From contig OZ022512.1 of the NCBI GenBank assembly GCA_963989385.1, forward strand, positions 30,339,899-30,403,898: a stretch of DNA of 64,000 nucleotides, read 5' to 3'. Below, one piece after another: positions 44,191 to 54,605 of this stretch; the stretch's first letter is position 1; every line of letters starts with the position of its first letter. Under the pieces are notes generated by a model, which did no database searches, was not told the origin of the DNA, and was given only the letters and a program-made list of their open reading frames with translations. Source of the stretch: Ctena decussata (lineage: Eukaryota; Mollusca; Bivalvia; Lucinida; Lucinidae). The translations under genes were made by a program, and so were the position numbers.

Positions 44191-46167
44191 ATGCCTAGAA
44201 AAGCTAGAAAGGCTAAAAATAGTGATCAGTCGGATTTAAATCGGACAACAACCGAATCAAAACAAGGTATGGCGCAAGCAAATTCCCCACCCACTGGTGT
44301 TTATACTAACTTGACGAATTTGTCGAATTTGAACACTCAGCCAAGTAGACTGATTCAGCAATCAAATGAACTATTGTACGGAAATCCTGTGCATATGAGT
44401 CTACCCTTTCAAACATCACCAACCCCTCCAGCGGGTGCCGGTGTACAACAACAGAATCAACAGCATCTGAATCTGAATCCGATGCCACAACAATCAACAT
44501 ATCTACAACAGATACCGGCTCAAAATATACAACATGTACCGGTTCAGAATATATCATCTGGTTATTCTATCTTAACAGAACCAAAACTTGTTCAGTCTCC
44601 TCCGCAGCCACAACAGAGCTTTCAGCAAAATTTTCACACAAGTGACACGTGTAGAACAAATACGTTAAATACAGCGGATTGCACCGATTCTCAGTTGTCA
44701 ACTATTCTCCAAAGCCTTGATACAAGACTTGGTAAAATAGAAAATCAGTTGGGATTTCAAAACCAGCAACTAGGTCACCAAAATAGCAGAATTCAAAACA
44801 TTGAACAGCACGTGGAACAAATAACGGTATTAAAACAGTCAATAGCGTCAGTGCAATCAAAACTTTACACAGTTGAAAATGAGGTGACAAAATTAAAAAC
44901 AAACCACACCGAATATGACAAAAGTATTGAAACCTACAGTGACCTGTGCGACAATGTGCTTAAAACACAGTCAAAGACAAATGAACGACTTGATGCCCTG
45001 AATGCTAAAGTTGAGTGCTTGCTAAAGTCAGAGTTAGAAACTATGAAAATAGAACACAATGACCTAAAAGAGGACTTTTTGGATTCCAAGTGCAGACAAA
45101 TGTGCGAAAACTTGATATTTACTGGTATAAACGAAGTTTATCTTAGGCCGGGCGAATTCGAAAATTGCGAAAATACACTGCGTGAATTTTTGTCCCAGCA
45201 AATGAGTATACATCAAGATATACAGTTTGACCGAGTTCATCGTCTGGGTCGTTACAAACGTTACCAATCAAGGCCAAGACCAATTATTGCAAAATTCCAT
45301 CACTTTTCTTCAAAAGAAATGGTAAAACGAAAAGCACCCGAAACACTCAAAAATACACCTTATGGTGTAAGAGAACAATATCCGGAAGAGTACGAACGGA
45401 GGCGAAAAGTGCTGTATCCAAAAATGAAACATGCCAAACAAAATAAAGATAACAAAGTTCGAATGGTGAAAGATACACTTTATATCAATAACGAAAAGTA
45501 TGTTTGCGGTCGAAACGACCAACCTGTCAGAGTCGAATATCAAACTACTAATAGAAGAAGTCATAATTATAACCAACGTGATATACCGGTGAGACAGGCA
45601 GACGAACGCCCCCGCACGGATTTCCACCCTCGAACAGGCGTTACTGATCATCATCATCAACAACAACAACAACAAAACAACCAGAATTCTCAACTACAAC
45701 AGATTAACAGACCAAAGCAGCTAGAACCGAATACAAGAACCACAAAGTATCGCGAAAGTGACAATGCTATAGTATCAAATAACTTGAAACAAAATTCGCG
45801 TTTGTCAGAAAGTGTTTTCGAAAGCCGAAATATATACACATCTTTGCCTGACAGCGATAGTGACAGACAATGTGCAGGCAAAACGAAAGCCTCTTCCCCA
45901 CTACAAGGTGAAATTCTCAATAAAAAACAAAGGGAGTACTCTAGTGATGATAGCTTCATGGAACTTACCCCGTCCCCAGTGGTAGCAAAATCTCCAGCCT
46001 GCTTAAATTCCAACACCACAGAACAAACAAATAAATCCGACCAACAAATAATAAACACTCAGTCACATGTATCTGCCCAAAATATACCTGTGGAAATTCC
46101 GCATGCTCAGATTATTGGGGCAGAAAATCCCGTGAATAACGACCAGTCAGCAATACACGGCGATTAG
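44191..46167 (+). CDS. LINE ORF1 (coiled coil, RRM-like, nucleic-acid-binding)
   Basis: 658 residues from MPRKARKAKN (an in-frame ATG at 44170 would add seven). Residues 1-160 are Q/P/N-rich. A coiled coil spans about 170-297 (LDTRLGKIENQLGFQNQQLG, then ESVQ/VENEVTKLK-type heptads). About 300-400 is RRM-like (CENLIFTGINE, FDRVHRLGR, RPIIAKFHHF), followed by a basic L1-ORF1-like C-terminal domain (YGVREQYPEEYERRRKVLYP) to about 440. The tail is Q/N/S-rich and ends at TAG 46165-46167. The role is RNA chaperone and particle protein of the retrotransposon. It is intact. The same frame stays open after the TAG into ORF2. Confidence 0.85.
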   Translation: MPRKARKAKNSDQSDLNRTTTESKQGMAQANSPPTGVYTNLTNLSNLNTQPSRLIQQSNELLYGNPVHMSLPFQTSPTPPAGAGVQQQNQQHLNLNPMPQQSTYLQQIPAQNIQHVPVQNISSGYSILTEPKLVQSPPQPQQSFQQNFHTSDTCRTNTLNTADCTDSQLSTILQSLDTRLGKIENQLGFQNQQLGHQNSRIQNIEQHVEQITVLKQSIASVQSKLYTVENEVTKLKTNHTEYDKSIETYSDLCDNVLKTQSKTNERLDALNAKVECLLKSELETMKIEHNDLKEDFLDSKCRQMCENLIFTGINEVYLRPGEFENCENTLREFLSQQMSIHQDIQFDRVHRLGRYKRYQSRPRPIIAKFHHFSSKEMVKRKAPETLKNTPYGVREQYPEEYERRRKVLYPKMKHAKQNKDNKVRMVKDTLYINNEKYVCGRNDQPVRVEYQTTNRRSHNYNQRDIPVRQADERPRTDFHPRTGVTDHHHQQQQQQNNQNSQLQQINRPKQLEPNTRTTKYRESDNAIVSNNLKQNSRLSESVFESRNIYTSLPDSDSDRQCAGKTKASSPLQGEILNKKQREYSSDDSFMELTPSPVVAKSPACLNSNTTEQTNKSDQQIINTQSHVSAQNIPVEIPHAQIIGAENPVNNDQSAIHGD

Positions 46168-47865
46168 GGGCGTCAGACGGGACGGATTAATAACTGTACA
46201 CCTACTGTAAACAGGCAATCTGAGCTGAATATATCGTTTGTAAATGTCTGTGGTTTAAAGTCAAAATTAATTTTTCCGGAGTTTACAGAGTTTTTAAATG
46301 CATATGACATAGTTGGTGTTGCGGAAACAAAAACTTGTGAAAACGATATAATAAATTTTCAAGGTTATACTTATTTTTCTAAACACAGAAAACAGTTTAT
46401 ACGAAGATCAGGTGGTCTAGGAATTTTCGTAAATGATCATATTTTACCATATATCGATGTTATAGATATTGACTCTGATTTTCTAATGTTATTGCGTATT
46501 TCTAAGACACTGACTTTGAAAGATGACGATGTAATAATAGCATTTGTTTATCTCCCACCTGAGGGATCTGATTACAGTAATAATGATAGTTTATCTGAAA
46601 TTGAATTGGACCTACTTTCGTTTGTTGAAAGCTGTAGATACTTTTATATTTTTGGCGACTTAAATGCACGTACAGGCACTGTGTCCGAATTTTCAGAGTT
46701 TATTCTCGACCAAACGACAATCGACCAATATGGGATCGATAATGACGTCATTGGTTATTTAAATAATGTACAAGAATTAAAAAGTCACGGAATTAGCTGC
46801 CATAGAATTTCGGAAGATAAATCAAGAAATAATTTCGGAAATAAATTACTCAATATCTGCCAGAATAATAATCTTTATATATGTAATGGTCGCCTGAATA
46901 GCGATAGAACGAGTACCTTTACCTGCATCAAAGGAAGTGTGATTGACTACTTAATTACGAGTATAAATGGTCTGCTCATTGTAAATAATTTTACCGTTCA
47001 TGAATATTCGCCATTATTATCTGATGTTCACTGTGCTTTATCTTTTACTATTTCTGTATTACAGCCACGAAGCAGAATTAGTGTTACCGATACGATAAAA
47101 TATAAAAAATGGGAATCTGCAAAAAAGCAAAATTTTATTGAAAACATAGATAGGCAAATGATATCCGGGCTTGATGCTATGTTAGATAGCTTCAACAACA
47201 ATATACATGTAGTAAATAAAGAGCAAATAAATAACTTCGCCGATAAAATTAAAAGTATTTTTATAAAAAGCGCGAAAACGTCGTTTACTAAATATCCCGT
47301 TATATCAAAGAAAGTAAAAAATTCAAGGCCCTGGTTTGGACTGCAGTGTAAAAAAGCTAGAAAAAGATATCAAATAGCAAAGAAAAATAATTCTTTCCAA
47401 AATACCTTATCATCTAGGCGAATAATGATAAATGCAAGTAAAAGATATAAATCAACGGTCAAGAAATATCATGCTAAATATATTGAAGGTTTTCAGAAAA
47501 AAATACGTAAACTAAGGACAGAAAACCCGAAAGATTATTGGAAACTAATCAATGGTATTGACAAGAAACCGGACAACATACCCATATCTATGAATGATAT
47601 GTTCGACTATTTTAAAATAATGAATAATAGTGACAATACATTATATGATAATTCTGACGCGCGTATTCCCCATGTAATGCTAAACGAAGAACAATTTAAT
47701 AATAATGACGAAATTAATATCGCAAGTTTGGCCTTAAATAATCCTATAAACCAAGATGAAATTAGCATAGCAATTAAAGCGCTGAAGTTAAATAAATCTA
47801 GTGGCATAGACGAAATAATAAATGAATACATTATTTCTACAAAACATTTAATGCTCCCAGTCTAA
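46168..47865 (+). CDS. LINE ORF2 part 1: APE endonuclease and N-terminal RT region
   Basis: The frame runs directly on from ORF1's TAG. The endonuclease begins ELNISFVNVCGLKSKL (46222 on), with VGVAETKT, AFVYLPPEGSDY, FGDLNART (46651 on), VIDYLIT and LLSDVHCAL (47017 on), so the catalytic residues of an APE nuclease are present. The first in-frame ATG is at 46486, inside the domain, so that ATG cannot be the natural start. The C-terminal part is a basic linker (KARKRYQIAKK) and RT box 0-type sequence (ALKLNKSSGIDEI). It stops at TAA 47863-47865 in mid-domain, a nonsense change in this copy. Confidence 0.85.
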   Translation, partial: GRQTGRINNCTPTVNRQSELNISFVNVCGLKSKLIFPEFTEFLNAYDIVGVAETKTCENDIINFQGYTYFSKHRKQFIRRSGGLGIFVNDHILPYIDVIDIDSDFLMLLRISKTLTLKDDDVIIAFVYLPPEGSDYSNNDSLSEIELDLLSFVESCRYFYIFGDLNARTGTVSEFSEFILDQTTIDQYGIDNDVIGYLNNVQELKSHGISCHRISEDKSRNNFGNKLLNICQNNNLYICNGRLNSDRTSTFTCIKGSVIDYLITSINGLLIVNNFTVHEYSPLLSDVHCALSFTISVLQPRSRISVTDTIKYKKWESAKKQNFIENIDRQMISGLDAMLDSFNNNIHVVNKEQINNFADKIKSIFIKSAKTSFTKYPVISKKVKNSRPWFGLQCKKARKRYQIAKKNNSFQNTLSSRRIMINASKRYKSTVKKYHAKYIEGFQKKIRKLRTENPKDYWKLINGIDKKPDNIPISMNDMFDYFKIMNNSDNTLYDNSDARIPHVMLNEEQFNNNDEINIASLALNNPINQDEISIAIKALKLNKSSGIDEIINEYIISTKHLMLPV

Positions 47866-49686
47866 GAGAAATTTTTTAATATTATTCTTAACACTGGCAA
47901 TGTGCCAAGTGACTGGATTAAGGGAAATATTATTCCGATATACAAAAATAAAGGGACCAAAACCGATCCTGCTAATTACCGCCCAATTACACTAGTAAGC
48001 TGCATCGGTAAAGTTTTCACGTCAATTATTAATAAAAGATTAAGTATATACTTAGAAGAAAATAAACTTTTAAATGAAACCCAAAGTGGATTCAGAAAGC
48101 AATATTCGACTTTGGATAATATTATGGCTTTATATGGTCTAACAGAATATTTTAAAAGTAAAAAATGTAAATTATATTGTTGTTTTATAGACTTCACCAA
48201 AGCGTTCGACAATGTTTGGAGAGCAGGGCTTTGGCGAAAAGTACTTACACATGGAATTAAAGGCAAAATATTGAACGTTATTAAAAATATGTATATGGAA
48301 ATAAAATCATGTATAACATTTAATGGTTGCACCTCAGGATACTTTGATTGTGAAAAAGGGGTCAGGCAAGGAGAAAACTTATCTCCTCTTTTGTTTGCCA
48401 TTTATATGAACGACCTTGAAAATTTCCTAAGTATTAACGGAGGTTCTGGTGTTAACATAAACATAGACGATGCTACTATGATGATTTTTGTAAAATTATT
48501 AGTTATATTATATGCAGATGACACCATTATCTTAAGTGATAATTTAAATGACTTTCAGCATATGTTGAACACTTTTGATGACTATTGTAAATCATGGAAA
48601 TTAAAAATAAATGCATCTAAAACAAAGATAATGATATTCGGTGATCGCTCAAGAACGCGACATGTTTCTTTTTTCTTGGCAGGTGATAATATTGAAATCG
48701 TGAAGGAATTTAAATATTTAGGGGTTCTCTTTACAACTAATGGAAGATTTGTTCAGTATTATAAACAGTTATCGTCAGTAGCCTATAAAGCAATGAATTT
48801 GTTAAGGAAGAGAATTGTAAATTTACATTTACCCGTCGATTGTCAGCTAAAGCTCTTTGACCAAACCATTATGCCAATACTTTTATATGGTAGTGAGATT
48901 TGTAGCTTTGAGAAATTACAGTTACTCGAAAAAGTTCATTTAGATTTTCTTAGAAGCAGTCTTAAAATGAAGAAAAGTACTCCACTGACGATGGTATATG
49001 GTGAATTTGGGAGATACCCGATTGAAATCCAAGCAAAAAAGAGAATGGTTAAACATTGGTCAAAGATTTTAACCGACAAAGATAGTAAAATTTCATATAA
49101 AATGTATTCAGTTTTATTGTATCTTCATAAGAATAATATATATTCCTGTAAATGGATTTTATGTGTTGAAAAAATATTACAAAGTGTTGGTTTGAATTAT
49201 GTATGGCTAGAAAATTATGTAAACAATGCTGACTGGTTATGCAAAGAAGTCGAAAAAAGATTACAGTCTCAATTTGTACAAAAGTGGAATTCGGATGTTT
49301 ATGGTAGCTCAAAATGTATAAATTATCGTATATTTAAAACTGAATTTGTCATAGAAAAATATATAACTGAATGCCAGCCAAATCTGTATATTCCATTTGC
49401 AAGAATAAGAACAACTAATAATAAATTACCAATAGAAAAGGGGAGGTGGGAGAACATCGAGCGGTCTAATAGATATTGTACTTTATGTAATCTAAATTCA
49501 CTAGGTGATGAATTTCACTATATATTAGAATGTACCTATTTTACAGAAAAACGTAAACTATACTTACCTAAATACTACTTAAAACATGTTAATATATTTA
49601 AATTTCAGAGGTTAATGTCAACAAAAAATGTGAAGTTACTTAACCAACTTAGTAGGTTTGTATCTGATATCTTAAAGAAATTCTAG
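47866..49686 (+). CDS. LINE ORF2 part 2: reverse transcriptase and C-terminal zinc motif
   Basis: Same frame as part 1 after one TAA. RT motifs: NVPSDWIKGNIIPIYKNKG, ANYRPITLVSC, the motif A aspartate in FIDFTKAFDNVW (about 48184), motif B GVRQGENLSPLLFAIYMND (about 48359) and motif C YADD (48511-48522). A thumb/connection region follows (CKSWKLKINASKTKIM, EFKYLGVLF). Near the C-terminus is CTLC...H....C (about 49477-49532), as in many LINE ORF2 proteins. Total ORF2 is about 1170 residues, normal for the class. Apart from the TAA I see no frameshift, so this is a young or nearly intact copy. The clade is not resolved. Confidence 0.88.
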   Translation, partial: EKFFNIILNTGNVPSDWIKGNIIPIYKNKGTKTDPANYRPITLVSCIGKVFTSIINKRLSIYLEENKLLNETQSGFRKQYSTLDNIMALYGLTEYFKSKKCKLYCCFIDFTKAFDNVWRAGLWRKVLTHGIKGKILNVIKNMYMEIKSCITFNGCTSGYFDCEKGVRQGENLSPLLFAIYMNDLENFLSINGGSGVNINIDDATMMIFVKLLVILYADDTIILSDNLNDFQHMLNTFDDYCKSWKLKINASKTKIMIFGDRSRTRHVSFFLAGDNIEIVKEFKYLGVLFTTNGRFVQYYKQLSSVAYKAMNLLRKRIVNLHLPVDCQLKLFDQTIMPILLYGSEICSFEKLQLLEKVHLDFLRSSLKMKKSTPLTMVYGEFGRYPIEIQAKKRMVKHWSKILTDKDSKISYKMYSVLLYLHKNNIYSCKWILCVEKILQSVGLNYVWLENYVNNADWLCKEVEKRLQSQFVQKWNSDVYGSSKCINYRIFKTEFVIEKYITECQPNLYIPFARIRTTNNKLPIEKGRWENIERSNRYCTLCNLNSLGDEFHYILECTYFTEKRKLYLPKYYLKHVNIFKFQRLMSTKNVKLLNQLSRFVSDILKKF

Positions 49687-49825
49687 TCCCTGTTAAGCTG
49701 CGCACGCAATGTTTCACAAATTACTATGTATGTCTATACGATCAGTATTCATTTCCTCTTATGTTGTTTTGTCACAATCTGAGAGAAATAAAAGTTGTGT
49801 TCTGTTCTGTTCTGTTCTGTTCTGT

Positions 49826-51775
49826 CAAGCTTCGCCCTTTTAACCTACTGACAAGCAGGAGAGTGATACATTAAAAGGTGGAAGGAAGAATCAAAAACCT
49901 GTTTCTTCCTGAAACAAATCCAATCTGACTTTAGATTGGTAATGAATGCAACCATGTACATAAAGTATTCAGTGTTTATAGCATTTTGTCTCTTTCAGAA
50001 AGTTCAATATTTCAGCTAGCTTTTTCACATGTAAATAATAACATCCGGTGTCCAGATTAATCGGTTATCTATTCTTACCCATAAGTAAGCTTACCCTTAG
50101 GTAAGGTATGGGATGGAACTAAGTATTTTCTGTTGTTGCAATTAGAAAAGCTTTACTGAATACAATCTTGGTGTTTTTGTGCAAATCTGACACTATTTCA
50201 GTAGTAAAACTGGATCACCCTGACTTACACCTCAATTGAAAAGAAACTTAAGTAGTCAAATTGACTAAAGGGGACAATTAGCAGTCAAGCAATTATTCAT
50301 ATATATGTATTTGCTTTGTATGATATACTTTACACAAATAAAAATATTTATGCATGAAATTCAGCTACAGAATTAGTACATTTTATATATGCAAATTGTT
50401 TAGGGTAAAATAGTTTTTTAAATAAACCTTTTAAATCAGTATATTAGCATGTAGAACAATCTGTTATGATTGTTATGTATACTAATTGTTATATTATAAC
50501 AAAAGGAAGTGGTTCTACGAACTTATTCACACTTAATTCTGACATGAGTTTTTCTCTTAAAATCTACCTTCATAAATATTACGTAATATTTGACAATGTT
50601 ACCTGTTTCCAAATGTCATAAAATTCTGAAGGTATTGAGAGGATACACAGGGCCTACTTTGCTAGCAATTTCAAAGGTTGACAAAGACTGCAACTCTTTT
50701 AAATTTTAAGTTGAAAATCATATTTTGGTAATTTCAGCCTTAATTATTTTATAGTTTCAGACTTTATGTTTCGAGAAAAAACATGTGTATATATCTATTC
50801 AATCACAAATGGTATTGAAGGTATCTATAAACAGTCCTTTTACACTTCTAGTTCAAAGTTTATGAAATTAAGGAAAGCATATACTTTAAGACTAAAAAAA
50901 TGCAGTACCTCAAGGTGCTCTCCTGAGACCTAAAATACCTTTTTGAAGATAATTAATACATATTTATAGTTGATAGGACAGTGGCACTTAGCATGCATAG
51001 TAACAAGAAAATCCAAGTGTGGGCGCATATGAGACCCCCCCCCCCCTTTTGAATGTTTCTGAGAAAACCTATTATCTAAACACTTCTTTTATAATTTCAT
51101 AGTAAACAACGATGTATGCGTCGTTAGTTTGCATACAAACTTTTTTGGATATATTAACGCTATCCCGTGGACGTAAGCGATGACGTCACTACTCCTAAGG
51201 GTCTTGGATGATTAATGATAGAATAGTTAGTGTTTTGATATTTCTGTGCTCACAAGTGACTTGTAACAAAACGATTTGCAAAGAAAATCTAGTTTTGTAG
51301 TTTTGTTATTGTAACTGGCGTTTACATGACGTCAAACCGAGCATGATAGCTTCAAAACGTCACTTTGTATCTCAATTAAATCGCAGTAAAAGAGGGTTTG
51401 ACTTCAAAAAAGTATTCGTTTTGGGGGGTTTTCTATCACAACGATAACTGGGGATAATGCCTATTGCATAATGCATTTCAAAAGCGTAAACGCTTAGGTT
51501 GCACTTGTAGTTTTGTCAAAATATTCTTGTGAGGAACTGGAAGACTTCGCATGAGTGATTCTAAATTTCTTTTGCTGTCATCAAGTAGATAAAATGCCAA
51601 TAAATAACATTCTATAAAAAATCTTTGATTATAGCAATTTTGGTTTAAAATGCGGGCCCTGGAAAAGTGGTGCGTAATTAAAGTGGCTCAGTGTATTACT
51701 GAATACTACTTTGTTATACAGGGTGCTCATTTCCAGAATTCTGGCTAAGTTCTGTTGTAGATGTTACGATGAAAA
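49826..51775. other. AT-rich, nothing recognised
   Basis: About 2 kb with no exon-like or repeat-end signals apart from a 13-nt C run near 51036-51050. Confidence 0.35.
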
Positions 51776-51779
51776 GCAA

Positions 51780-52070
51780 TATTATCATTATTATTTTATT
51801 ATTATTATAAATGTACAACATAGAATTTGAGAAGATGAAATAGACTGATGGTGTTAGTTCTTACAGTTCATTGTTAAACTGCCAGACTTGCTGAAAATTG
51901 TATGTACATACACAACATTAAATGTAGACAAAACAAATTAAAATCTTAAAAAGTTCCTTCAAGAGCAGAGAATACATACAGAAGTAGGAACATGGGCCAG
52001 ACTACATAGTCTCGGCTAATAAAGCCTCGTTAGTGACCCTGACAATATCTGGTAACGAAACCAGAAAAAA
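51780..52070 (-). repeat. Retroposon-like dispersed repeat with (ATT)n end
   Basis: On the minus strand it matches 33165-33303 through CTGACGAGGCTTTATTAGCC-like sequence (here one or two bases differ) and AAGGAACTTTTTAAGATTTT. It ends in an (AAT)n/(ATT)n run at about 51788-51812, suggesting a LINE/SINE 3' end with a trinucleotide tail. Confidence 0.6.
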
Positions 52071-52079
52071 AAATAGAAA

Positions 52080-53950
52080 TGTCAGAGAATCTCACTATAG
52101 CCCCGCTGTACTGCTTTAGTAACACTCTGTCATTGTAAAAGGAGCAATAGATATTTAATCCACCAAGCCAATAGACCCTTAGCAAGTTCCTGAGAGAAGA
52201 ATAAGAACCAGGATTCTCATTCTCAATCATATTCGCTGCATCAACTCATTACTTATATGTCTACCAAGTTTGAATAAATCCTGCTTATCTATCCCACAAT
52301 ACAACAACTCAAAAATGATATGACTTGCTTTAATAGTTCCTGAGAAAACCGTAATTAAATTTACTAGAAAAGACAGAAAAATGGATGAATAAAAAGAAGG
52401 ATAAACAGAGGAAGAATAAGAGCAATGAGCCTGGATCACAATCCCATAATACAACAATTTATTTTCCATACCAAGTTTGAAGATTCTAGCTTGCATAGTT
52501 CCTGACAGAAATTTACCTGGGAAAGACAGACAAATGGACAGATAAAGGGAGGAATAAGAGCAATAAGCCTGATTTACAATCCCACAATACAACAATTCTT
52601 TGTCCAAATGTTTTCTAAGTTTGAAGATTCTAACTTCAAGAAAATTCTGGGAAAACTCTGACACAAATTTTCAATGTAAAAATGCAAAATAGGGAAAGAA
52701 AGGAAAATGAATAAAAATGGGAAATTCAGAGCAATGAGCCAGAGTCTTTATCCAATGTGAATCATACAATGATTCTTTCTCCATGTGTGAACAAAACTTC
52801 AAGATTTTATGTGGCACAATTCTTGAGAAAACTGACACAAATTTACCTTACAGAGACAGAAAAAATAGATAAATAAAGGGAAGAATATAAGCAATGAGCC
52901 AGATTCTCCAGCCCACAATACAACAAGTCATTGTCCATATGTATATCAGGTTTCAAGATTCTAGCTTCAATAGTATCTGAGAAAACTACGACACAACATT
53001 TCAATGTGGACAAAACAGGGAATGAAAGAAAATTGGATAAAAAATGCAAGACTCCTAGCAATGAGCCGGAGTTTCAATCCCACAATACAATCACATATTC
53101 TACATATATGTACCAATTTCAAGTTTGTAGCTTGCACATTTCCTGAGAAAAAAATTGACAAAAATTTACCTTGAAAAGACAGAAAAGTGGACAAATAAAG
53201 GGAGGGTTAAAAACAATTAGTCTGATTTTCTTTCCCACAATACAACAACTCATTATGCATATGTATGCTAAGTTTCATTGAAACAATTGAAGCTGGAATC
53301 TTGAAATTCAAGATTCCAGCTTCAATTGTTCCCGAGAAAACTTTTGACTCAAATGTTCAATGTAAACATGCAAAATAGGGAAAGAAAGAAAAAATAAAAA
53401 AAAAACAGAAGAATAAAAGCAATGAGCCCGAGTCTCAATCCCACAATACAATCACTCATTCTCTATGTGTATACCAATTTTGAAGATTCTAGCTGGCACA
53501 GTTCTTGAGAAAACAGTGACACAAATTTACCTTAAAAAGGCAGAAAAATGAATAAATAAAGGGAAGAATAAAAGCCATGAGCCCAGTTATCGATCACACA
53601 ATACAACAAGTCATTGTCCATATGTATATCAAGTTTCAAGATTCTAGCTTTAATAGTTTCTGAGAAATCTGTGACATAAAAAATCCAGGGGTCAGCCTAG
53701 AGCTTTCACACAAGGAGAAGTTTTGTGACATTTTCAGGACTTTGGGGAGAAGTTTTAGCCCAAAGTTTTTATTTCTCTATATGTTTTATACATTTTCACT
53801 TCTCCCTCAGCTCGAAATAGGGAAAAGTCAGCTTTGGGAGACTATTTTCCCCAAAATCGCCCTCTAGGCTGAGCCCTGAAAAAATCTTACTGAATTACAG
53901 ATAGACCAAATTCAGTATAGCCCCACTTTTTCAAAGCGGGCCTATAATAA
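52080..53950 (-). mobile_element. Satellite-bearing hairpin element (about 160-bp monomers, minus)
   Basis: On the minus strand it starts near 53950 with foldback CCCGCTTTGAAAAAGTGGGG. About eight monomers then carry the reverse complement of AGCAATGAGCCWGA, ATCCCACAATACAACAA, CATATGTATA and AAGATTCTAGCTT. In plus coordinates the marks are near 52421, 52558, 52731, 52890, 53058, 53211, 53420 and 53573. A hAT MITE is inserted at 53686-53878. The far end near 52090 (TATAGCCCCGCTG) is uncertain. Confidence 0.65.
53686..53878. mobile_element. hAT-type MITE, 8-bp TSD
   Basis: Inverted ends CAGGGGTCAGCCTAGAG and CTCTAGGCTGAGCCCTG. The 8-bp duplication AAAAAATC is exact (53678-53685 and 53879-53886). 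CAGGG ends and an 8-bp duplication are diagnostic of hAT. 193 bp, non-coding. Confidence 0.92.
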
Positions 53951-54159
53951 TGATTAGAACCTCGTCCAGGTGCAGCAAACAAGCCATGCAAACCCAGCTA
54001 GTAAATCAACAAACTGTAACATTCACAAATTAAAGTATTTTGAAGAAGTTATGCTATTTTGCTATACAAGGTGCTGTAGCTTCAGGGTTTGTCTATTTTT
54101 TTCTTACAAATGAACAGATACAAAACAGTAAAGCATTTTCAATTATTCTTTACCCATCA

Positions 54160-54305
54160 TGACTGTAATTGTAAAATTCCCTGACATTTTAGCAAAAAAA
54201 TCATTTTTCCCTGACACAACACAAAATTCCCTGACAATTCACTGACCTTGAAAAATATTAAATTTCCAAGACATTTCACTGACGCGTATGGACCCTGGAG
54301 GCACC
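54160..54305. repeat. Decayed DNA-transposon end (TTCCCTGACA-rich)
   Basis: Relative of 41200-41335: repeated TTCCCTGACA, AATTTCCAAGACATTTCACT and a terminal TATGGACCCTGG. Confidence 0.4.
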
Positions 54306-54365
54306 AACACATCCGACCCCATTACTTCTATTCTTGCAAACTCAAACTGAAGCTTAAAGACATTT

Positions 54366-54601
54366 GAGCCGCGACACGACAAAACCAACAGTGTGGTTGT
54401 GCGCCCAGCGCAGACTCAGACCAGCCTGGGCATCCGCACAGTTTGACCAGGCTCTTCGTTAAGTGCGCAAAGGGTAGCTAAGGGTCTAAGCTACCTCCAT
54501 GTGGACAGCGAAGACTCTGATCAGACTGGGCGGATGCCCAGGCTGATCTGAGTCTGCGCTTGGCGCACAGCCACATTGTTGGTTTTGTCGTGTCGCGGCT
54601 C
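54366..54601. mobile_element. 235-bp GAGCC foldback MITE, copy 6
   Basis: GAGCCGCGACACGACAAAAC to GTTTTGTCGTGTCGCGGCTC, flanked by ATTT on both sides (54362-54365 and 54602-54605). The best preserved copy. Confidence 0.92.
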
Positions 54602-54605
54602 ATTT

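Larger units (their letters stand above)
44191..49825 (+). mobile_element. Near full-length APE-type LINE with (TTCTG)n tail
   Basis: ORF1, ORF2, a short 3'UTR (49687-49798), AATAAA at 49787-49792 and a 3' tail of about five TTCTG units (49800-49825). A short tandem-repeat tail in place of poly(A) is typical of CR1/L2/Rex1/I-like LINEs. Codon use is AT-rich. The element start and target-site duplication were not found. Confidence 0.85.

Noticed and set aside
44306..46058. Minus-strand ORFs of 66-127 aa within LINE ORF1
   Set aside because: Antisense shadows of a Q-rich coding region; hydrophobic-looking because CAA/AAT codons reverse to TTG/ATT.
46486..46488. ATG as the start of LINE ORF2
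   Set aside because: It lies inside the endonuclease domain; conserved endonuclease sequence begins about 260 nt earlier in the same frame.
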